Notes under the pieces: model-generated
The model's database searches: none
Seen by the model: the letters and a program-made list of their open reading frames with translations, nothing else
What the model was told of the DNA's origin: nothing
Source: Comamonadaceae bacterium
GTDB lineage: Bacteria; Pseudomonadota; Gammaproteobacteria; Burkholderiales; Burkholderiaceae_C
Reading direction: 5' to 3'
DNA: 64,000 bases
Assembly (NCBI GenBank): GCA_027484575.1
Contig: JAIXSQ010000018.1
Location: 348,700 to 412,699, forward strand
In this document: one piece after another, positions 47,723 through 55,123 of the stretch
How the letters are laid out: every line of letters starts with the position of its first letter
Numbering within the stretch: position 1 is the stretch's first letter
Program-made: the position numbers and the translations under genes

Positions 47723-48193
47723 ATGCGCCTGCGCCTGCGGTTCCTCGCGCTCGCCGTCGCTGCGGCCCAGGCCGGCTGCGCGGCCGCCGCGCCCCCCGCG
47801 GCCCCGGTGGCCGCCGCGGTGCCGGTGCCGGTGGTCGCCTCCGAGCGCCGCGAGGCGCTGGTGGCCACCGGCTATGCCGTCATCAGCGTGCAGAACCACC
47901 GGTTGCCCGCCCAGCAGCGGCTGCTTGCGATCCGCGCCGCCAAGCTCGACGCCTACCGCGCACTGGCCGAGCAGGTGTACGGCCAGCAGCTCGACGCGAC
48001 AACGACCGTGGCCGACATGGTGGTGCAGAGCGACAGCTTCCGCGCCCGGGTCGACGGCATCGTCTACGGCGCGGTGCTGGTGAGCATCACGCCGGTGGGC
48101 GACGACACCTACGAGGCCACGCTGTCGCTGGACCGCAGCCTGGTCAACGACCTGCGCCTGCTGGTCCTGGGGCAGGGCGGGCGGCGGCGATGA
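47723..48193 (+). CDS. FlgP-like LPP20-family lipoprotein
   Basis: 156 residues. A signal sequence ends AAQAGC (a weak lipobox: Gln at -3). The mature protein has the LPP20 pattern LPAQQRLLAIRAAKLDAYRALAEQVYGQQLDATTTVADMVVQSDSFRARVDGIVYGA, which matches FlgP of Vibrio and Campylobacter. FlgP forms outer rings or discs around the basal body that raise motor torque. It lies 9 bp after fliS and overlaps the next gene by four bases. Confidence 0.8.
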   Translation: MRLRLRFLALAVAAAQAGCAAAAPPAAPVAAAVPVPVVASERREALVATGYAVISVQNHRLPAQQRLLAIRAAKLDAYRALAEQVYGQQLDATTTVADMVVQSDSFRARVDGIVYGAVLVSITPVGDDTYEATLSLDRSLVNDLRLLVLGQGGRRR

Positions 48194-49104
48194 GCGCGCG
48201 CCGGCTGCTCGCGTGGTTGTGGCCACTGCTGCTGGCCACCGCCCCCGTGGCCGCGCAGGACCGGGGCGCGCAGGCGCAGCTGGACGCCGTGCGCCAGGCG
48301 CTGCTGGAGGCCGCGCTCTCGGGCGCGGTGCGCGTGCAGTCGCAGGCCTGGGTGGACGCGGGGGGCCGGCTGCACGAGTCCGCGCGCTACACCGCCGAGG
48401 TGCGCCTGCGGCGCGTGCAGCTGCTGGGCGGCGCGCTGGCCCTGGACGGGATCGCGCCGCCGCAGGTGCAGGTCCAGGCCGACCCCGCGCCGCAGGGCCT
48501 GCCCACCGCCAGCTGCCAGCCGCGCGCGCGCGGCTGGCGCCAGGCGCTGCTGCTGGACGGGCCCTGGCCCGCGGCGGCCCGCCAGCGCCTGCTGCAGGCG
48601 GCGCAGGCCTCGCGCCACTGGATGGCGCAGGCGCCGGCGCCGCTGCCGCGGTCGGCCTACGAGGCCGCGCTGCTCGGGCAGGGCGCACCGGCGGCCGGCT
48701 GGCGGCTGCGCTGGGACGAGGGCCCGGGCGCGCCGGCCCTGGAACTGGCGGGCGACGACGGCACGCGCGAGCGGCTGGCGCTGCCCGAGGCCGGGGCCGG
48801 CCTGCCCGCGGCCGTGGTGGGGCGGCTGGACGCTCTGGCCGCCTGCCTGCCGGTGTGGTTCACGGTGCAGGGCGGACCCGCGCAGCCGCACCTGCGCGAG
48901 AGCCAGCGGCACGGGCTGCGCGCCGGCGACCGCCTGCTGCTGGTGCCGCGCGCGGCACTCGACGGCGGCTGGCTCGCGCCGGGCCTGCTGGAAGGCCTGG
49001 TGCTGGTGCAGGCCGGCGAGCCGCGCGAGGACGGCACGCCGCTGCGGCTGCTGGCCGGCGGCGGCTTGCAGGCCGGCACGGACTGGGTGGCGGTGCCGCT
49101 GTGA
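48190..49104 (+). CDS. Putative FlgT-like flagellar H-ring protein
   Basis: 304 residues. Signal peptide ending near PVAAQ, then LDAVRQALLEAALSGAVRVQSQAWVDAGGRLHESARYTAEVRLRRVQLLG, which looks like the N-terminal domain of FlgT. The rest is beta-rich and ends with an SH3-like LRAGDRLLLVPRAAL segment. Sequence match to FlgT is weak by eye; the call rests on layout, signal peptide and the flgP-like gene just before it (overlap ATGA). In Vibrio, FlgT with FlgP/FlgO builds the H ring. Confidence 0.5.
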   Translation: MSARRLLAWLWPLLLATAPVAAQDRGAQAQLDAVRQALLEAALSGAVRVQSQAWVDAGGRLHESARYTAEVRLRRVQLLGGALALDGIAPPQVQVQADPAPQGLPTASCQPRARGWRQALLLDGPWPAAARQRLLQAAQASRHWMAQAPAPLPRSAYEAALLGQGAPAAGWRLRWDEGPGAPALELAGDDGTRERLALPEAGAGLPAAVVGRLDALAACLPVWFTVQGGPAQPHLRESQRHGLRAGDRLLLVPRAALDGGWLAPGLLEGLVLVQAGEPREDGTPLRLLAGGGLQAGTDWVAVPL

Positions 49105-49679
49105 GCCGCCACGCACCACGCCACGCCGCCGGGGCCACTGCCCTGTGGCTGGCCGCGCTCGCGGCACAGGCGGCGGCGCCAGAGGCTTCCATCGCGCAGT
49201 CCCCGGCGGCGGCCGCGGTCGCCGCATCCGCACCCGCATCGGAATCGGCATCGGCATCGGCATCGGCATCGGCATCGGCATCGGCACCCCCGCCGGCGTC
49301 CGCGCCCACGCCGGCGGTGCGCCAGGCCCTGGCCACCCTGCTGGGCGTGCTGCCGGCCGGGCCGCAGGCGCAGGCCGAGGCGCCGGCGCTCACCGTGCGG
49401 CGCGGCGAGACGCTGCAGGCCGTGCTGCGGCGCGCGGCGGCGCTGACGCCGTACAACGAGGACTTCCTGCGCCCGCTGCTGCTGGCGCGCAACCCGCAGG
49501 CCTTCCCCCCGGGCGCGCGCAGCCCCGTGGCTGGCGCGCCGGTCCACCTGCCCGAGGCCGATGCGCTGCGCGCGCATCTGCAGGCCCGGCTGGGCCCGGG
49601 CACGGGGCCGCGGGCGGCGGCGGGCCCCGAGCCGGCCGTCCCGGCGGCCGCGCAGCGCGGCTGGGTGCGCTATCCCTGA
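49101..49679 (+). CDS. FimV/LysM-like secreted protein with Ser-Ala repeat
   Basis: 192 residues from GTG 49101, which overlaps the stop before it. Signal peptide (GATALWLAALAAQAAA), a Ser-Ala repeat made by seven TCGGCA copies, then a LysM-like domain (about 92-155) with LTVRRGETLQAVLRRAAALTPYNEDFLRPLLLARNPQAF, close to the N-terminal domain of FimV. FimV/HubP are large polar landmark proteins; this one lacks the membrane helix and TPR part. It may bind peptidoglycan near the motor. Confidence 0.6.
   Translation: MSRHAPRHAAGATALWLAALAAQAAAPEASIAQSPAAAAVAASAPASESASASASASASASAPPPASAPTPAVRQALATLLGVLPAGPQAQAEAPALTVRRGETLQAVLRRAAALTPYNEDFLRPLLLARNPQAFPPGARSPVAGAPVHLPEADALRAHLQARLGPGTGPRAAAGPEPAVPAAAQRGWVRYP
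49245..49286. repeat. Hexanucleotide repeat (TCGGCA)7
   Basis: Seven perfect copies of TCGGCA, with one altered copy (TCGGAA) just before. In frame they code Ser-Ala pairs. Copy-number change would alter linker length by two residues per unit without a frameshift. Confidence 0.95.
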
Positions 49680-49685
49680 GCGGCC

Positions 49686-50771
49686 GTGATCGGCATCCCC
49701 GAACTGGGCGGCCCGGCGCCGCGCCTGCCGGCCATCCACCTGGAGGGCCGGCTGCCGCTGGTGGAGGCGGCGCAGGCCGTGCTGCTGGGGCTGCGCGATG
49801 GCCAGGTGGTGCGGCCGGCGGTCGCCGTGCGCGACGGCGCAATGGCCCTGCTGCTGCAGGGGCTGGCCGTGCCGCTGCCGCCGGCGCTCGCGGGCATGGC
49901 GCAGGCCGGCGGCGCCTGGCGCGTGCAGCTCGATGCGGCCGGCCGTGCGCTGTTGTGGCCCCTGGCCGCCGAGGCCGCCGCGGCGGCGCCGCTGCCGGTG
50001 CTGCCCGATCGGGTGCAGCGCCTGCTGGCGCACCCCGGGGGCATCGCGCCGCTGCTGGCGCTGCTCGCGCCCGGCGCGCTCGACGGCGTGCTCGCGCAGG
50101 GACCGCCGCCCCAGGCGGCGGCCCTGCTGGAGGGCTGGCTGCGCGGGCTGCCCGCTGCGGCGCGCGCGGGCGCCCCGCAGCTGCGGCAGCTGGCGGCCTG
50201 GGCCGGCTGGGGCCAGGAGGCCGCGCTCGCCCGCGGCCTGCCGGTGGTGCCGGGCCTGCGCTCCCTGCTGCGCAGCCTGGTGGCCGACTGGCCCGATGCG
50301 CCGGCGGCCACGCGCACGCTGCTGGCCGATGCCCTGGATGCGCTCGAGGCGCGGCAGCTGCAGGCGGCCACCGCCGCGGGCGAGCCGGCGCCTTCGCTGG
50401 TGCTGCCCTTCGCCGATGCGCCCCCGCTGCAGCTGCGCTGGCAGCGCGAGAGCGCGCCGGACGACGGGGCGCCGGCGGGCCGCCGCGCGCCGGCCTGGCG
50501 CGTCGACGTGCACGGCGACATGGCCGAGACGGGCCCGCTGTGGCTGCGCACGCGCATCGGTGCGCGCGAGGTGGAGCTGTCGCTGTGGGCCGAGCGCGAG
50601 GCGGTCGCGCAGCGGGCCCGGGGCGGCGCCGCGTTGCTGGCACTGGGCCTGGCGGAGGCCGGCCTGGTGCTGGGCTCGCTGCAGGTGCTGCACGGGCGTC
50701 CGGCCTGGTGGCCGGCGCAGGAGCCCGCGCCGGCGGCGCCGGGGGGCGGCCTGGTGGACCTGCGGGCATGA
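49686..50771 (+). CDS. Second FliK-like protein (hook-length-control C-terminal domain)
   Basis: 361 residues from GTG 49686. The C-terminal third (about 270-345) has WRVDVHGDMAETGPLWLRTRIGAREVELSLWAEREAVAQRARGGAALLALGLAEAGLVLGSLQVLHGRPAW, which fits the FliK C-terminal fold (RRxxxxGxLxVxL). The front part is helical and Ala-rich with no FliK-type ruler repeats. Paired (ATGA overlap) with an FhlB gene, as in the B. subtilis ylqG-ylqH pair. A true FliK is at 39619-40977, so this is a paralogue of unknown job, perhaps acting with FhlB. Confidence 0.65.
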   Translation: MIGIPELGGPAPRLPAIHLEGRLPLVEAAQAVLLGLRDGQVVRPAVAVRDGAMALLLQGLAVPLPPALAGMAQAGGAWRVQLDAAGRALLWPLAAEAAAAAPLPVLPDRVQRLLAHPGGIAPLLALLAPGALDGVLAQGPPPQAAALLEGWLRGLPAAARAGAPQLRQLAAWAGWGQEAALARGLPVVPGLRSLLRSLVADWPDAPAATRTLLADALDALEARQLQAATAAGEPAPSLVLPFADAPPLQLRWQRESAPDDGAPAGRRAPAWRVDVHGDMAETGPLWLRTRIGAREVELSLWAEREAVAQRARGGAALLALGLAEAGLVLGSLQVLHGRPAWWPAQEPAPAAPGGGLVDLRA

Positions 50772-51070
50772 GCACGGGCCGCCGCGTCCCGGGCGAGGCG
50801 CTCGCGCTGGCCTATGGCCAGCGGCCGACGCCGGTGGTCACCGCCCGGGGCAGCGGCCAGGAGGCGCAGCGCATCGTCGAGGAGGCCCGCCGGCATGGCG
50901 TGCATGTCGCCCAGGACCCGCTGCTGCTGCAGCTGCTGGCGCGGGTGGCGGTGGACGAGGCGGTGCCGCCGCACGCCTGGGAGGCCGTGGCGGTGGTGCT
51001 GTCGTGGGTCTACTGGCTGCGCGGCATGGCGCCGGGCGACGAGAAGCGGCCGGGCGGGATCAGGCGTTGA
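50768..51070 (+). CDS. fhlB: FhlB-type protein (FlhB cytoplasmic-domain homologue)
   Basis: 100 residues. It resembles the cleaved C-terminal half of FlhB: ALALAYGQRPTPVVTARGSGQEAQRIVEEARRHGVHVAQDPLLLQLLARVAVDEAVPPHAWEAVAVVLSWVYWLRG. There is no membrane part and no NPxH site. Such FhlB/YlqH proteins can stand in for the FlhB C-terminal piece. ATG at 50768 overlaps the FliK-like gene. The last 11 bp overlap the end of the opposing flgN. Confidence 0.85.
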   Translation: MSTGRRVPGEALALAYGQRPTPVVTARGSGQEAQRIVEEARRHGVHVAQDPLLLQLLARVAVDEAVPPHAWEAVAVVLSWVYWLRGMAPGDEKRPGGIRR

Positions 51071-51470
51071 GCCAGTCGCGTGCGCGGCGGCGGCGGGCGG
51101 CGGCGCCCAGCGTGTCGTACAGATCCGACTGCGCGGGGTCCGCGGCCGACTGCAGCGCACGCAGGGCGCCCTGCACGACCTCGAGCTGGCGCGCGAGCAG
51201 CACCTGGTTGCGCAGGAACTGGTCGCGGCAGCCGTCGATGGCGGCGCGCACCGGCTCCCAGGCGGCCGGCGCCTGCGGCAGCGCGGCGACCGCGTCGGCG
51301 CAGGCCTGCAGCCGCTGCAACAGCTCCAGCTTGCCCGGCTGCAGCTGCTCCAGCCGGGCCGTGTCGCGCGCCTGCAGCGTGGCGTACTCGTCCTCCAGCA
51401 GCGCGCGCAGCGACGCCACCAGCGGCGCGGCCGCGGCGCAGGGGTCGGCAGCGGGCGCCGGGGTGCTCAT
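51060..51470 (-). CDS. flgN: Export chaperone FlgN for hook-filament junction proteins
   Basis: 136 residues, alpha-helical, with the FlgN pattern LRALLEDEYATLQARDTARLEQLQPGKLELLQRL and FLRNQVLLARQLEVVQGALRAL. It chaperones FlgK and FlgL. ATG at 51470 overlaps the flgM stop. Its end overlaps the converging fhlB gene by 11 bp. Confidence 0.85.
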   Translation of the reverse strand: MSTPAPAADPCAAAAPLVASLRALLEDEYATLQARDTARLEQLQPGKLELLQRLQACADAVAALPQAPAAWEPVRAAIDGCRDQFLRNQVLLARQLEVVQGALRALQSAADPAQSDLYDTLGAAARRRRARDWLNA

Positions 51471-51769
51471 TCGCGGATCAGGTGTTCCAGGGCCAGGAAG
51501 CTCTCGGCCATGCGGTGCGGGTCCAGCGGGTAGTTGCCGGAGCGCACCGCCTGCTTGATCGCGTCGACCTTGGCCCGGTCGAAGCCGGGGTCCAGGCGGG
51601 CCTGGCCGGTGGCCACGGCGCTCAGCTGCAGTTGGTCCGCGCCGGGGCCGGCGGCGGTGGCGGCGGCCTCGGTGCCGGCGGCCGCGGCCCCGTCGGTGCG
51701 CTCGCTGCCGGCACGCTCGGCGGCCGCCGCGGGCGGCAGGCGGTTCCAGGGCTGGATGGTGGTGTTCAT
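51467..51769 (-). CDS. flgM: Anti-sigma-28 factor FlgM
   Basis: 100 residues. Disordered Ala/Gly-rich N-half, then the FliA-binding C-half DQLQLSAVATGQARLDPGFDRAKVDAIKQAVRSGNYPLDPHRMAESFLALEHLI. FlgM holds FliA until export after hook completion. ATG at 51769. Behind a FliA-type promoter, so it is in a feedback loop with FliA. Confidence 0.92.
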   Translation of the reverse strand: MNTTIQPWNRLPPAAAAERAGSERTDGAAAAGTEAAATAAGPGADQLQLSAVATGQARLDPGFDRAKVDAIKQAVRSGNYPLDPHRMAESFLALEHLIRE

Positions 51770-51781
51770 GGTGTGCGTCTC

Positions 51782-51810
51782 CGGGTCGCGGCGCGGCTGG
51801 CCGCGACCCG
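51782..51810 (-). promoter_or_regulatory. Hairpin in the flgM leader
   Basis: An 11-bp perfect inverted repeat (CGGGTCGCGGC / GCCGCGACCCG) with a 7-base loop lies between the FliA promoter and the flgM ATG. On the minus strand its 3' arm runs into the GGAG ribosome site. It could affect translation, stabilise RNA, or end read-through from flgA. Confidence 0.55.
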
Positions 51811-51820
51811 CTCGTCGGGG

Positions 51821-51847
51821 GAATCGGTGCCGGGCCGGGAAACTTGA
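51821..51847 (-). promoter_or_regulatory. FliA (sigma-28) promoter of flgM-flgN
   Basis: Minus strand: TCAAGTTT, 11 bases, then ACCGATTC. The -35 is near perfect and the spacing is right. It lies about 50 bp before the flgM ATG and 20 bp after the flgA stop. Confidence 0.75.
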
Positions 51848-51868
51848 ATCGCGGGCATGGGCCGGGCC

Positions 51869-52429
51869 TCAGCGGGTCTGGACGGCGTTCGGCCCGGTGA
51901 CCACGCCGGAGACGACGCGGCCCGACTCGGGGTTCTTCAGCTTCACCGGCTCGCCCAGGCGGGCATCCTCCAGGGCCTCGAGGCGGGCGCTGACCACCAG
52001 CCCCGCGACGGGGGCGGTGGCGGCCTGCACGAACTGGCCGCGCCGCACCAGCGGCGGCCCGGGCGGGGCTGCCGGCGCCGCGGCGGGGACGACGGCCGCA
52101 GGCGCCGGAGCGGCCGCGGGCAGGACCACGCGCAGGAACACCTGCCACAGCGGGTCGGCGCAGCGCGCGCGCAGCATGGCCGGGTCGGGGAAGGGCTGGT
52201 CGAACTGCCAGCCGGCCGGGCAGGGGCGGGCCTTGACCCGCGCATCCAGCGGCTGCACGGCCACCGCCGCGGCGGCGACCTGGTGGCGCGCGGCCAGCCA
52301 GGCGCGGGCGCGGGCGCCGAGTTCGGCCTCGGGGTCCGCCGGCCGGTCCTGGGCGCTCGCGGCCCCGCAGGCCAGCAGGGCCGCCGCCAGCAGCGCGGCC
52401 CGTCGGAGGCATGGCAATTGCAGGTGCAT
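51869..52429 (-). CDS. flgA: Flagellar P-ring chaperone FlgA
   Basis: 186 residues. Signal peptide LRRAALLAAALLACGAASA; a body with VKARPCPAGWQFDQPFPDPAMLRARC and a C-terminal SAF-like half with LVRRGQFVQAATAPVAGLVVSARLEALEDARLGEPVKLKNPESGRVVSGVVTGPNAVQ, the FlgA hallmark. It helps FlgI form the P ring in the periplasm. ATG at 52429. It is a little shorter than E. coli FlgA. A sigma-54 site lies before it. Confidence 0.9.
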   Translation of the reverse strand: MHLQLPCLRRAALLAAALLACGAASAQDRPADPEAELGARARAWLAARHQVAAAAVAVQPLDARVKARPCPAGWQFDQPFPDPAMLRARCADPLWQVFLRVVLPAAAPAPAAVVPAAAPAAPPGPPLVRRGQFVQAATAPVAGLVVSARLEALEDARLGEPVKLKNPESGRVVSGVVTGPNAVQTR

Positions 52430-52475
52430 GGGCAGTGTTGGGTTCCCGACGCCGGGGCGGCGACAGCCTGCCGGG

Positions 52476-52491
52476 TGCAAGAACGGGGCCA
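52476..52491 (-). promoter_or_regulatory. Sigma-54 promoter of flgA
   Basis: Minus strand: TGGCCCC-GTTC-TTGCA, with GG and GC 10 bases apart; two bases differ from consensus in the -24 block. RNA would start near 52464, about 35 bases before the flgA ATG. Confidence 0.7.
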
Positions 52492-52512
52492 ACCACCGAG
52501 GACACGACCACC

Positions 52513-53445
52513 ATGGACACCGCAGCCACGCCGACGACGCCCACCCTCACCGTGCGCCGCGGCGACACCCTGGTCGCGCTCGCGCGCGGCTGGTACCGCA
52601 GCCAGGGCCAGCCGTTGGACGAGCGGCAGGCCTTCTCGGCCGCGCTGCGGCTGGCGCGCGGCAACGGCCTGGCCGATGCCGACCGCATCCAGCCCGGCCA
52701 GGTGCTGCGCGCCGACATGCTGCCCCCCGCCGCCGACCTGTCGCCCGCGCGCGCCGCGGGCCCCGCCGCGCCGGCCGCGCCGGCGGGCGCGGCGGGCTCC
52801 CCACCGGCCACGGCCCGGGTGTTGGCGGGCCGACAGCCGGTGTCGGTGTTCGAACGCACGCTGGACCGCGCCGTGCAGCGCGGCTGGATCCCGCCCGAGG
52901 AGGTGGCGGCGGTGCGCGAGCGCGTGCAGCAGCTCGCGCGCGACTACGGCTTCCGGCCCGACGACCTGGCGCACGTGGCGCTGCTCGAGAGCGACGGCTT
53001 CAATCCCGCGGCGAGCAACGGCAGCTGCCACGGGATCATCCAGTTCTGCGGTGGCACCAACCGCGGCGCCGCCAGCGTGGGCATGGCCGGCAACCCGCAG
53101 GCGATCCGGCGCATGAGCGTGCTGCAGCAGCTGGAGCTGGTGGACCGCTACTTCCAGGACGTGGGGCTGCCGCGCGGCGGCCGCGTCCCGCTCGACGAGC
53201 TGTACCTGGCGGTGCTCACGCCGGCGGCGCGCGCGCAGCGCGCGGCCGACGCGCCGCTGCCGGTGGCCGGCCTGCAGGCGCGCGTCCTCTACGAAGGCAA
53301 CCAGCCCGATGCCGCGATCACGCGGCGCTCGATCGTGCAGGGCCTGGTGCGCAACGCGCGCGAGCGGCTCGGCCTGGCCGCGGACGGCAACGAGCCGCCG
53401 CAGCAGCGGCAAGCCCTTGCCGCCGGCGGCACCCCGCGCACCTGA
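52513..53445 (+). CDS. LysM plus lysozyme-like protein without signal peptide, beside flgB
   Basis: 310 residues. An N-terminal LysM-like domain (about 11-70, LTVRRGDTLVALARGWYR ... IQPGQVLRADML), a Pro/Ala linker, and a lysozyme/transglycosylase-like domain (about 110-300) with ALLESDGFNPAASNGSCHG and GIIQF, where Glu 159 is the likely catalytic acid. There is no Sec signal, which suggests flagellar type III export. The FlgJ in this locus has no muramidase domain, so this is a good candidate for the rod muramidase. ATG at 52513; divergent from flgA and upstream of flgB. Confidence 0.7.
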   Translation: MDTAATPTTPTLTVRRGDTLVALARGWYRSQGQPLDERQAFSAALRLARGNGLADADRIQPGQVLRADMLPPAADLSPARAAGPAAPAAPAGAAGSPPATARVLAGRQPVSVFERTLDRAVQRGWIPPEEVAAVRERVQQLARDYGFRPDDLAHVALLESDGFNPAASNGSCHGIIQFCGGTNRGAASVGMAGNPQAIRRMSVLQQLELVDRYFQDVGLPRGGRVPLDELYLAVLTPAARAQRAADAPLPVAGLQARVLYEGNQPDAAITRRSIVQGLVRNARERLGLAADGNEPPQQRQALAAGGTPRT

Positions 53446-53454
53446 AACACCGCG

Positions 53455-53470
53455 TGGCACGCGGCTTGCA
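53455..53470 (+). promoter_or_regulatory. Sigma-54 promoter of the flgB operon
   Basis: TGGCACG-CGGC-TTGCA, a full match to consensus, with GG (53456-53457) and GC (53468-53469) 10 bases apart. RNA would start near 53482, about 70 bases before the flgB ATG. It likely drives flgB to flgL. Confidence 0.88.
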
Positions 53471-53550
53471 GGAATCGGCACGTCGCCGGTCCGCTTGAGG
53501 GCCGGCCCACCCACCAACCCGTGCGGCCGTGCCGCACCTGAGGAACGACC

Positions 53551-53937
53551 ATGCGACTGCTGGAAGGTGCGCTCGGCATCCACGAGCAGGCCCTGTCGAT
53601 CAGGGCCCGCCGGCTCGAGGTGCTGGCCCGCAACATCGCCAACGCCGACACGCCGAACTACAAGGCGCGCGACCTGGACTTCAAGGCCCTGCTGGCGCAG
53701 GCCCAGGGACCGCAGGACCTGGCCACCACGCATGCGGGCCATGTCGGCAGCGCCGAGCCCCCTGGCGAGGACGGCCTGCGCTGGCGCGTGCCGCTGAATC
53801 CCTCGCTGGACGGCAACACGGTGGAGATCAGCGTCGAGCAGGCGCAGTACGGCCAGGCGGCCTCGCAGTACCAGGCCACCCTGAGCTTCCTGGAGAACCG
53901 CATCGGCGGCCTGCGCAAGGCCCTGCGCGGGGAGTGA
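53551..53937 (+). CDS. flgB: Flagellar proximal rod protein FlgB
   Basis: 128 residues. N-terminal rod motif LEVLARNIANADTPNYKARDLDF; C-terminal ASQYQATLSFLENRIGGLRKAL. First of the rod genes, with AGGAACG as ribosome site just before its ATG. It forms the cell-proximal rod with FlgC and FlgF. Confidence 0.95.
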   Translation: MRLLEGALGIHEQALSIRARRLEVLARNIANADTPNYKARDLDFKALLAQAQGPQDLATTHAGHVGSAEPPGEDGLRWRVPLNPSLDGNTVEISVEQAQYGQAASQYQATLSFLENRIGGLRKALRGE

Positions 53938-53942
53938 GCGGC

Positions 53943-54368
53943 ATGCCCATCGAACACATCATCGGCGTCGCCGGCACCGCACTGAACGCGCAGCTCACGC
54001 GCCTGAACACCACCGCCTCCAACCTCGCCAACGCCGGCACCGTGGCCGGCTCCGAGGCCGAGGTGTTCCGCGCCCGCCGCCCGGTGTTCAAGGCGCTGGT
54101 GGAGGAGCAGATGACCAACGCCGGCGCGCCCTGGGTCGGCGGCGTCAAGGTCGACCGCATCGTCGAGGAGCAGGCCGCCGCGCGGCTGGTCTACCAGCCC
54201 ACCAACCCGCAGGCCAACAAGGACGGCTACGTGTACCAGTCCAACATCAGCGAGGTCACCGAGATGGTCGAGATGATGGCCGCGGCCCGCTCGTACCAGA
54301 ACAACGTCGAGGTGATCAACACCGCGCGCCAGCTGCTGTCGCGCACCCTCGAGATCGGCAAGGCCTGA
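53943..54368 (+). CDS. flgC: Flagellar proximal rod protein FlgC
   Basis: 141 residues. N-terminal block LNAQLTRLNTTASNLANAGTVAGSE and C-terminal SEVTEMVEMMAAARSYQNNVEVINTARQLLSRTLEIGKA, both typical. It follows flgB by 5 bp. ATG at 53943 (MPIEHIIGVAGTALNAQL). Confidence 0.95.
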   Translation: MPIEHIIGVAGTALNAQLTRLNTTASNLANAGTVAGSEAEVFRARRPVFKALVEEQMTNAGAPWVGGVKVDRIVEEQAAARLVYQPTNPQANKDGYVYQSNISEVTEMVEMMAAARSYQNNVEVINTARQLLSRTLEIGKA

Positions 54369-54372
54369 GCCC

Positions 54373-55089
54373 ATGGTGACCACCACCCCCACCACCACCG
54401 GCGCGGCGGGCAGCGCGGCCGCGCGGCTCGGCGTGACCACCTACGAGCAGAAGAAGGCCGCCACCCAGGGCGCCGGCCGCGGCGCCGACAGCATGGGCAA
54501 GCAGGACTTCCTGACGCTGTTCACCGCGCAGCTGCGCAACCAGAACCCGCTGGACCCGGTCAAGAACGAGGCCTTCGTCGCCCAGCTGGCGCAGTTCTCG
54601 CAGCTGGAGGCGCTGACCAACATGCAGTCCGCGCTGGACGGCTTCGTGGGCAGCATGTCCGCCCAGCGCATGCTCGGCGGCGCGGCGCTGATCGGCAAGC
54701 GCGTGCCCGTCAGCGGCGGCGCCGGCCAGCTGGGCGAGCAGGGCGGCATCGACGCCAGCCTGACGCTGGCCAGCGCGGCCAGCGGCCTGACGCTGCAGGT
54801 GGCAGGCGCCGACGGCCAGGTCGTGCGCACGCTGGTGTCGGGCGCGCGGGATCCCGGCACGCTGGACTTCAGCTGGGACGGCATGACCGACGCCGGCAGC
54901 CGCGCCCCCGCCGGCGCCTACACCCTCAGGGCCACCGCCACCATGAACGGCAGCACCCAGGCCGTGGACGTGCGCACGCTGGCCACCGTGCGCTCGGTGC
55001 TCACCGACCCCGCGACCAACGACGTGAAGCTGCAGATGGACGGCGGCGCGACCGTGCCGCTGTCCGCCGTCGAGCGCTTCAGCCAGTAA
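54373..55089 (+). CDS. flgD: Hook scaffolding (cap) protein FlgD
   Basis: 238 residues. N-terminal MGKQDFLTLFTAQLRNQNPLDPVKNEAFVAQLAQFSQLEALTNMQ is the FlgD hallmark; the C-terminal FlgD Ig/Tudor-like part has LDFSWDGMTDAGSRAPAGAYTLRATA. It caps the growing hook. 4 bp after flgC. Confidence 0.95.
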   Translation: MVTTTPTTTGAAGSAAARLGVTTYEQKKAATQGAGRGADSMGKQDFLTLFTAQLRNQNPLDPVKNEAFVAQLAQFSQLEALTNMQSALDGFVGSMSAQRMLGGAALIGKRVPVSGGAGQLGEQGGIDASLTLASAASGLTLQVAGADGQVVRTLVSGARDPGTLDFSWDGMTDAGSRAPAGAYTLRATATMNGSTQAVDVRTLATVRSVLTDPATNDVKLQMDGGATVPLSAVERFSQ

Positions 55090-55123
55090 CGCCAGACGCC
55101 CCCATTCCCCGAGGAGACCCCGC

